Assembly (NCBI GenBank): GCA_014885115.2
Contig: WKLE02002902.1
Coordinates: 1 to 11,491 of the forward strand
Length of the DNA stretch: 11,491 bases
Source of the DNA: Asterionellopsis glacialis
Lineage: Eukaryota > Bacillariophyta > Plagiogrammaphyceae > Rhaphoneidales > Asterionellopsidaceae
Direction: 5' to 3'
The notes beneath the pieces are model-generated. The model did no database searches. It was not told where the DNA came from and was given only the letters and a program-made list of their open reading frames with translations. Position numbers and translations under genes: made by a program. This document shows, piece after piece, positions 7,106 to 11,491 of the stretch; positions within the stretch are counted from its first letter, which is position 1, and every line of letters starts with the position of its first letter.

Positions 7106-9067
7106 TTATTGGTCCTCTTCAGCACCATTTTCAATCAAATCCTGAAATTTATCATCAAGTATTTTCAAGGAAGTTCGATTATCTATTGAAAATCTCGATA
7201 TTGAAGTACTGCTTGCCGATAGGGAATGCCGTGGTGTCGTCGTATCTGCATTTCGTTCAAATATATCTTCCAAACCTACTTCAGACATACTCAAGGACAA
7301 TCGATCTAGATTCATATCACCAGCACTAACACCACTTTGCCTTGCTGTGGCTGTCGATTGCCTTGGTGTACTCACAGCAGATAATGAAAATGGGATATTA
7401 TCTAAATCATTATCAATAAAATCTTGAACTTCTGCATCTGTCATGGTTACGGATTGTCTTGATGGCTTTGCCGTCGAAATGTCTCGATGGATAGCTTCTG
7501 CAATTTCTGTCATTGTCATGGATTGTCTATTATTTAGACGTGATGGTGCAGTGGGTGTGGTCGGTTCGTCTTCCGAAAATGTAGCATTGTCTCGATGATT
7601 CATTAATACTTCTGCAATTTCTGCCATTGTCATGGATTGTCTATTGATTAGAAGTGGTGGTGCAGTGGTTGTTGCGGTTTTAGTTGGATCGTCTTCCGAA
7701 GTATCATCGTCTTGTCCGTCATTAAGTAACACTTCAGCAATTTCTGCCATTGTTATGGATTGTCTACTATTTAGAGGTGGTGCAGGGGGTGTTGTGGTTG
7801 GTTCATCTTCCACAATGACATTGTACCGAAGAAGAACTTCCGCAATTTCTGCCATTGTCATGGATTTCCTACTTTCAAGTGGTGGTGGATTGGAGGAGGG
7901 TGTTGCTGTAGTGGATCCGTCGTCTTCCGAAATAAGGTTGGCATACGAAAAGATATCTTTCGAAGGTGCAGGTAATGCGTCTGCCATTGTCACAGATTGC
8001 CTTGTATTAACCTTGCTGGTGGTGGTGGTGGTAGTAGTAGTAGTAGGTAGTGATGTTGTTGACGACCCTGCGCCTAGTCCGTCCGAAACTCGATGTACAA
8101 GATTTGAATTAGAAAGTAGTCCTGTTGCACCCATTGGGGTGGGTATTGGTGGTGGTGTTTCTGAGGTAGGATTGTACGATGGTTGAGGATTCAAGGAAGG
8201 AGGCACACTGGCATTGTAAGTGGCACCATCTTCAGAATAGGATGGTTCTTTAGTTGCATTATTGCTGTTATACGCCATTGGATCTTGTTGTGTGACCAAT
8301 GTGGTTTCACCTTGAGAGTATTGAGGATGGTAATCTGGAGTAGATGATAGATCAGTACTATTTGTATTCTTGCTTCTTTCCTCTTCTTCGACAGCAGCAT
8401 TTGTTTTGTCTTTCGTCGAGAGCATTGAAAAAATAAGTTTTTGTTTTTGTAACAGGGTAGTTTTGAAAGACGTGGAATCCTCTTCTTGATCACCAACATC
8501 GTCATTGTGAGATGGTGACGGGTTCATTTTAAAACTATCTCTCCTTAAACTATCCCTCCGTAGTTTGAATGAACTTCTCAAGGTTAAACTTTTTCGTTTG
8601 AGAAATTCAAATCCAAAACCTGGTTTGGATTTGCTGTTACTATTATTTGTGCTACCATTCGGAACATTACCGTTTAAAATATTCTCGGGACTGTCGCCTT
8701 GTTGCTGTGACGTTTCTACAGCACCATCATAACTACCAAGCTTGGAAGGTTTGGTACGCTTCCGTTCACGAAATAAATGTCCAACCTTATCACGTACCCA
8801 TGATTCGGATGCAATACTATGTTGACCATTTTTATCTTTTTGTAAGAAACGACTCCCATGAGATCGTACTTCTTCAATGGCTTCAATGACAATTTCCTTC
8901 TTGGCCATTTTTTTAGCATTTTGATACCTTTCACGATTCCTATCCACAACATCATGAAGTAATCGATTACCAGCATTTAACATGACACCACGTCCACGTC
9001 CAGACAATACATCATTCGTTTGAGGAGTGACAATATCACCCACATTGTTACTATGATTACCGCTCAT
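7106..9067 (-). CDS. DUF6824-domain protein with RQSxTM-AEIAEV repeats (653 aa)
   Basis: This is a large single-exon gene. Residues 18-104 are the DUF6824 domain: NDVLSGRGRGVMLNAGN, then VVDRNRERYQNAKKMAKKE, then GSRFLQ and VRDKVGHLFRER. Next is a basic, Ser-rich cluster at 157-181 with KRKS and two RRDS sites, then TLLQKQKLIFSMLS (204-217). A long Pro/Ser/Thr/Asn-rich disordered part follows, with LVHRVS at 323-328 and a Thr run at about 340-349. Residues 356-547 hold six copies of R-[QK]-S-x-T-M; four of them continue A/T-E-I-A-E-[VA]. The C-terminus adds more RQS, RLS, RHS and RFS sites and ends in an acidic helix. The start at 9067 has A at -3 and directly precedes the domain. No signal peptide or membrane segment is seen, so a nuclear or cytosolic role is likely. 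The many R-x-S contexts suggest control by basophilic kinases (inference). The function of the family is not known to me. Confidence 0.9.
   Translation of the reverse strand: MSGNHSNNVGDIVTPQTNDVLSGRGRGVMLNAGNRLLHDVVDRNRERYQNAKKMAKKEIVIEAIEEVRSHGSRFLQKDKNGQHSIASESWVRDKVGHLFRERKRTKPSKLGSYDGAVETSQQQGDSPENILNGNVPNGSTNNSNSKSKPGFGFEFLKRKSLTLRSSFKLRRDSLRRDSFKMNPSPSHNDDVGDQEEDSTSFKTTLLQKQKLIFSMLSTKDKTNAAVEEEERSKNTNSTDLSSTPDYHPQYSQGETTLVTQQDPMAYNSNNATKEPSYSEDGATYNASVPPSLNPQPSYNPTSETPPPIPTPMGATGLLSNSNLVHRVSDGLGAGSSTTSLPTTTTTTTTTSKVNTRQSVTMADALPAPSKDIFSYANLISEDDGSTTATPSSNPPPLESRKSMTMAEIAEVLLRYNVIVEDEPTTTPPAPPLNSRQSITMAEIAEVLLNDGQDDDTSEDDPTKTATTTAPPLLINRQSMTMAEIAEVLMNHRDNATFSEDEPTTPTAPSRLNNRQSMTMTEIAEAIHRDISTAKPSRQSVTMTDAEVQDFIDNDLDNIPFSLSAVSTPRQSTATARQSGVSAGDMNLDRLSLSMSEVGLEDIFERNADTTTPRHSLSASSTSISRFSIDNRTSLKILDDKFQDLIENGAEEDQ
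7427..8002 (-). repeat. Six-copy degenerate coding repeat (RQSxTMAEIAEV core)
   Basis: The core Met residues are 361, 405, 440, 481, 519 and 542, so units are 44, 35, 41, 38 and 23 residues long. The core is R-[QK]-S-[MIV]-T-M-[AT]. The four inner copies go on to E-I-A-E-[VA]; the first (TMADA) and last (TMTDAEV) are divergent. Cores are joined by acidic-then-Pro/Thr linkers (for example EDEPTTTPPAPP). Conservation of the core with drifting linkers suggests selection on the core. Confidence 0.85.
8017..8050. repeat. Trinucleotide microsatellite (GGT)n(AGT)n in coding sequence
   Basis: On the plus strand about five TGG/GGT units run into four AGT units. On the coding minus strand they give a nine-residue Thr run in the large DUF6824 protein. 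All units are triplets, so length changes would keep the frame. Confidence 0.8.
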
Positions 9068-9375
9068 TCTGAAGGGAATCTGTTTAACTCCTTTTGTTTA
9101 TATCTTTTTCTTTCGGGAGTGATGCTATAGTACTCAGTGTTTTGAACAAGCATCAATGTAATGACCGTATTTAATGTTAACTACTACAGCACGGCCAAGT
9201 TGTTTTGCTGTTGAACGCAGTGGGACTTCTTGGCTTTGGACAAGCAAAGGCGAACAACAATAAGTTCAATGAAGCTTCTGTAATGCAATCGAAGTCGCAC
9301 TTGTGATTTTGGGCGGTGTTTGATACCTGGCACTAGTACCGGGCAACGAGGCAGGAGATAAGCGGCAAGTTTATC
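9068..9375. promoter_or_regulatory. Upstream region of the large DUF6824 gene
   Basis: This is the 5' flank of the minus-strand gene starting at 9067, so its promoter should lie here. The plus strand has one short frame open from 9181 to 9306 with protein-like composition (GLLGFGQAKANNNKF) but no start codon near its beginning and no family I can name. I see no TATA box. Confidence 0.35.
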
Positions 9376-9632
9376 AGGTCCTAGAGAGAGAGAGTCCGAA
9401 AGAGGACCTATTATACCTGCTGTAAGGTACCACGTACCCGGCTACGGAAGACCTGCGAGATGTTGATGGTATGTTGAGACACTCTTCCAGATAGACGTAG
9501 GAATATACAAAGTTAGTAGGTCCTACATTAGGTCCCAGTGGAATCCTACTATATGTTGCTATGCGTAGTATGAAATATAGGGAGAGAGACAAATTGTTAT
9601 TTTTTACATTCGCTTTCGGTCCTCTCTAGTGA
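9376..9632. repeat. Inverted-repeat-bounded segment, possible foldback element or LTR remnant
   Basis: The left end holds AGGTCCT (9376-9382) mirrored exactly by AGGACCT (9403-9409), around a GA microsatellite. The left sequence CTAGAGAG...TCCGAAAG (9381-9402) reappears inverted as CTTTCGGTCCTCTCTAG at 9613-9629, with a gap of a few bases. AGGTCC/GGACCT cores recur inside (9520-9535). Base composition is less AT-rich than the flanks. I cannot find clear target-site duplications or an open reading frame of a transposase or integrase, so the identity is uncertain. Confidence 0.35.
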
Positions 9633-10546
9633 CGAAAGCAGAGGTTTGTCCTGTTCTTTCGACAACCAGAGGGATCCGGGAAAGCAAATCGCACATTCGA
9701 CCACGTCAAGCTCTGCGTTGATGATTGTACCAGCTAAATGTACCTGGTACTGTGTATACCTTTGGCTACTCAATTCTGAACCGAAGAACAAGTCGGATAC
9801 TTTTATACAAATTGTGTAAAGTCCAAAAAAAGAGACATTATTGTTCTTTCAAAAAAAAATTCTAAGTATGATTACTGCATGTATTCAAATTTATATCATT
9901 AAAAAGTACTGTACAATTAAATACTCTATGTACAATATACAACGGCATCTAGGAGTACAGTAGGACCTCATAATATATATATAAGACATTTTTAAACAAA
10001 TGTACAAAGTCAGTACCGGGTACTTGACTTGTTATGATCCTCATTAGTGAAATCAAGGTTGTTGTCGCGACAGTAGGTTGCTGATAGATTTGCCATTACA
10101 TCACGCACAAAGATTATCATCCTCAAACAATGGTACCCTGAAAGCTACATCACACACTAAACAACATGATTTCAATTACAAAGCTGTAAAACTTTCACTT
10201 GTCCGCTTTTTGAATTTCATTCCTTACCACATCACTGAGTGAATCCATCAATGATGTATCCTTTGTTGTATTCCCCCACACCCCTGGAAAACACCTTTAT
10301 GAGGATTTTTATAGTGGTTAATACAAAGAATGCTTGCAAATTCAATCATATCATATTGTTCACTACTTCATACAGAACCCAAATGGCCTATGCAATTCCT
10401 AAGGACTTGAAGGGTTTGTACATAAAGTCAGTAAGAATGGTCGTGCACAACGTACCTTACTGTTTCTGTTCCACAATATATCTGGCCAGATACTGCTACT
10501 TTACGTCGTACTGCGAGGAACCGTATTAACAATTAGGACTTTGATC
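9633..10546. other. Gene-free stretch
   Basis: The stretch is AT-rich with a short (AT)n tract at 9973-9983. A plus-strand frame from the ATG at 10251 to 10529 would give a Cys/Tyr/Phe-rich protein of about 92 residues with no recognisable domain; I do not call it. No RNA gene is seen. Confidence 0.4.
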
Positions 10547-10782
10547 AGGATCAGGTTTCCATTTTCTGGAACCTCTCTCTCTCTCTCCCGCCCCGGAATC
10601 AAAATAAACATTATTTTTCAAAAACATTTTTTTACATGATCCCACTTCACAAGCCATGTGAGTTCGGAAATGTAATAGTGAAATAAGGGGTTCAGTTGGG
10701 GGGGCGGAGGGGGTTTCAAATGATTACAGACTGTGTGTACTCTAATTTCATAAAAATTGTGCTTTTGGGGGAACCTGATCCT
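10547..10782. repeat. Segment with short terminal inverted repeats (possible MITE-like relic)
   Basis: AGGATCAGGTT (10547-10557) is exactly mirrored by AACCTGATCCT (10772-10782). Inside, a pyrimidine run with (CT)n and CCCGCCCC at 10573-10596 is loosely complementary to a G-rich run at 10697-10712, as in a foldback element. The size, 236 bp, suits a small non-autonomous element, but 11-bp arms alone are weak evidence. Confidence 0.3.
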
Positions 10783-10912
10783 ATGAGGACTCCTTGTCCT
10801 AGACCTAGAGACCTCTAGAGTCATTGTCCTGTTTGATAGGAATAGGTCCAGGATTACGACTGCCAGGTACGGTTGGACAACTTAGTGCTAGTACTGAAGG
10901 CATCTGCACAAC

Positions 10913-10951
10913 TCGGAATTATGATCAAGATCAATTCGGAATTACGATCAA
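10913..10951. repeat. Short direct repeat, 2 x 16 bp with one mismatch
   Basis: TCGGAATTATGATCAA (10913-10928) recurs as TCGGAATTACGATCAA at 10936-10951, 23 bp later. A looser relative (GGACTTTGATCAGGATCAGG) lies at 10537-10556. Repeated GATCA-containing units on both sides of the preceding inverted-repeat segment hint at related element debris. Confidence 0.6.
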
Positions 10952-10964
10952 TCAAGTTCTCTTT

Positions 10965-11190
10965 TTAATTTGACCAGTGGGCAGTGGACAATTTGAGTCC
11001 CGTTTTAGTCCTGGGAGTGCTATAAATTTAGAGGAATTCTTAATTTCGAAATTTGGTGGTTTTTTTAGTGTTCTCTACTTATATTAATTTGGCCAGCGGC
11101 GGACAATTTGAGTCCCGATTTAGTCCTGGGAGTGCTAGAAATTTAGAGGCATTCTTAATGTCAAAATTCTTTGGTGTTTTTTTTGACATG
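10965..11190. repeat. Imperfect tandem repeat, two copies of about 105 bp
   Basis: Copy 1 runs from about 10965 to 11070 and copy 2 from about 11084 to 11190, a period of 115-119 bp. Both have TTAATTTG[AG]CCAG, GGACAATTTGAGTCCCG, TTTAGTCCTGGGAGTGCTA, AAATTTAGAGG, ATTCTTAAT and a GGTG-poly(T) end. The differences are a 4-nt indel and scattered substitutions. No coding content is seen. This is probably a duplicated element fragment or minisatellite. Confidence 0.85.
11158..11189. repeat. Inverted repeat with 9-bp arms
   Basis: ATGTCAAAA (11158-11166) is mirrored exactly by TTTTGACAT (11181-11189) with a 14-nt centre. It sits at the end of repeat copy 2; copy 1 lacks the matching arms (TTTCGAAA there), so the hairpin is specific to copy 2. 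Confidence 0.6.
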
Positions 11191-11236
11191 CACGATTTTT
11201 CTCACGGACAAAAACCCGAATTTTAAAAGACACTGA

Positions 11237-11301
11237 TTAAAAAAAACACTGATTAACGAATGGCCAAATCCAGATTCATTGATCAGTGTTTTTTTTTTTA
11301 A
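11237..11301. repeat. A/T-rich hairpin with about 17-bp stem
   Basis: The left arm TTAAAAAAAACACTGAT (11237-11253) is mirrored on the right by ATCAGTG (11282-11288), a run of 11 T and AA (to 11301), with three extra T as the only difference. The loop is 28 nt. CACTGATTAA also occurs as a direct repeat at 11231 and 11247. It might be a terminator-like structure, a small foldback element or the flank of a transposon. Confidence 0.55.
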
Positions 11302-11424
11302 ACGGTGTTTTTTTGGTCTGTCACTTGTTCTAGTTTTCACCCCTGTAACCAGCATTGGTTCGAACACCTGTACTCGACGATACTCTGAGAAACCCAAATC
11401 CAACACAACAGAGACAACATCACC

Positions 11425-11491
11425 ATGTTGCCAATCAATCCACAAGCCATTGATGGAGATGATGATTGGTTCTTTGACTGCCTGGAAACTA
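11425..11491 (+). CDS. Possible 5' end of a gene, cut by the window edge
   Basis: From the ATG at 11425 a frame stays open to the window end (22 codons): MLPINPQAIDGDDDWFFDCL and on. An A/C-rich leader (AACACAACAGAGACAACATC) of the kind seen before many eukaryotic starts precedes it. The acidic, Trp/Phe-containing start is protein-like, but it is too short to assign to any family. Upstream DNA is repeat-rich. Confidence 0.35.
   Translation, partial: MLPINPQAIDGDDDWFFDCLET

Noticed and set aside
7632..8186. 184-codon plus-strand frame opposite the repeat array
   Set aside because: It is an antisense shadow. Its apparent repeats and poly-Val run come from the coding repeats and the triplet tract of the minus-strand gene.
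8191..8505. 104-codon minus-strand frame inside the large DUF6824 gene
   Set aside because: It is a shifted-frame shadow of the intact coding frame on the same strand.
9181..9306. Short protein-like plus-strand frame (GLLGFGQAKANNNKF)
   Set aside because: It has 41 codons with only a late internal Met, no family match I can name and no clear splice sites. It may be a lost exon, but support is too thin.
9609..9630. LERTESE in a minus-strand frame, the same peptide as in the 689 gene
   Set aside because: The underlying bases differ and the rest of the frame is unrelated, so the match is coincidental.
10251..10529. Plus-strand frame starting MMYPLLYSPTPL
   Set aside because: The aromatic- and Cys-rich composition is unlike the true genes here. 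There is no domain and no conserved feature.
11161..11445. 94-codon minus-strand frame
   Set aside because: It is produced by poly(A)/poly(T) tracts and hairpin repeats (Lys/Phe runs), with no protein-like domain.
1..11491. CRISPR arrays, bacterial operons, rRNA genes
   Set aside because: No regularly spaced identical repeats with unique spacers, no rRNA-like stretches and no operon-style packing were seen; the region reads as eukaryotic nuclear DNA.

Overview
The window looks like nuclear DNA of a diatom (Bacillariophyta). Three things suggest this. Two single-exon genes carry the short N-D-V-L-x-G-R-G-R domain (DUF6824 type) that is expanded in diatoms. A GNAT acetyltransferase starts with a secretory signal followed by a Phe-led, Ser/Arg-rich presequence, as on proteins sent to complex plastids. 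The DNA is AT-rich, codes for Asn/Gln/Ser-rich proteins in uninterrupted reading frames, and has long intergenic stretches with no Shine-Dalgarno or operon structure. The species cannot be named from the sequence alone.

Layout. Positions 1-688 hold a probable promoter region with a G-box, a CRE-like site and a perfect AT-rich palindrome. It leads into an unrecognised 220-residue gene (689-1351, +) with an acidic SELQLxEDE-xx-ADYRDY block. Positions 1352-2109 hold no supportable gene. A glycosyltransferase-like relic lies on the minus strand at 2110-2858; its pieces occupy three different frames, so it appears broken. Positions 2859-3587 are probably non-coding. The first DUF6824 gene (3588-4457, -) is divergent from the GNAT gene (5347-6357, +), with an 889-bp shared upstream region. 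The GNAT gene is convergent with the second, larger DUF6824 gene (7106-9067, -). The shared 3' region holds a 23-bp tandem duplication, paired TGACGT-type sites and, in the 3' flank of the large gene, a G-quadruplex-type run. From 9068 to 11424 I find no gene, but several inverted and direct repeats that look like decayed mobile-element debris. A possible new gene opens at 11425 and leaves the window.

Relationships. The two DUF6824 proteins share the domain, the strand, and two short motifs downstream of it in the same order (an LLxxQKxIF block and an LV-[RH]-[HR]-VS block), so they are probably local paralogues. The larger one has also gained six copies of an R-[QK]-S-x-T-M core, usually followed by an A-E-I-A-E-[VA] helix, and many basic Ser sites. 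This repeat-bearing protein is the best candidate for something undescribed. Nothing seen links the GNAT enzyme functionally to its neighbours.
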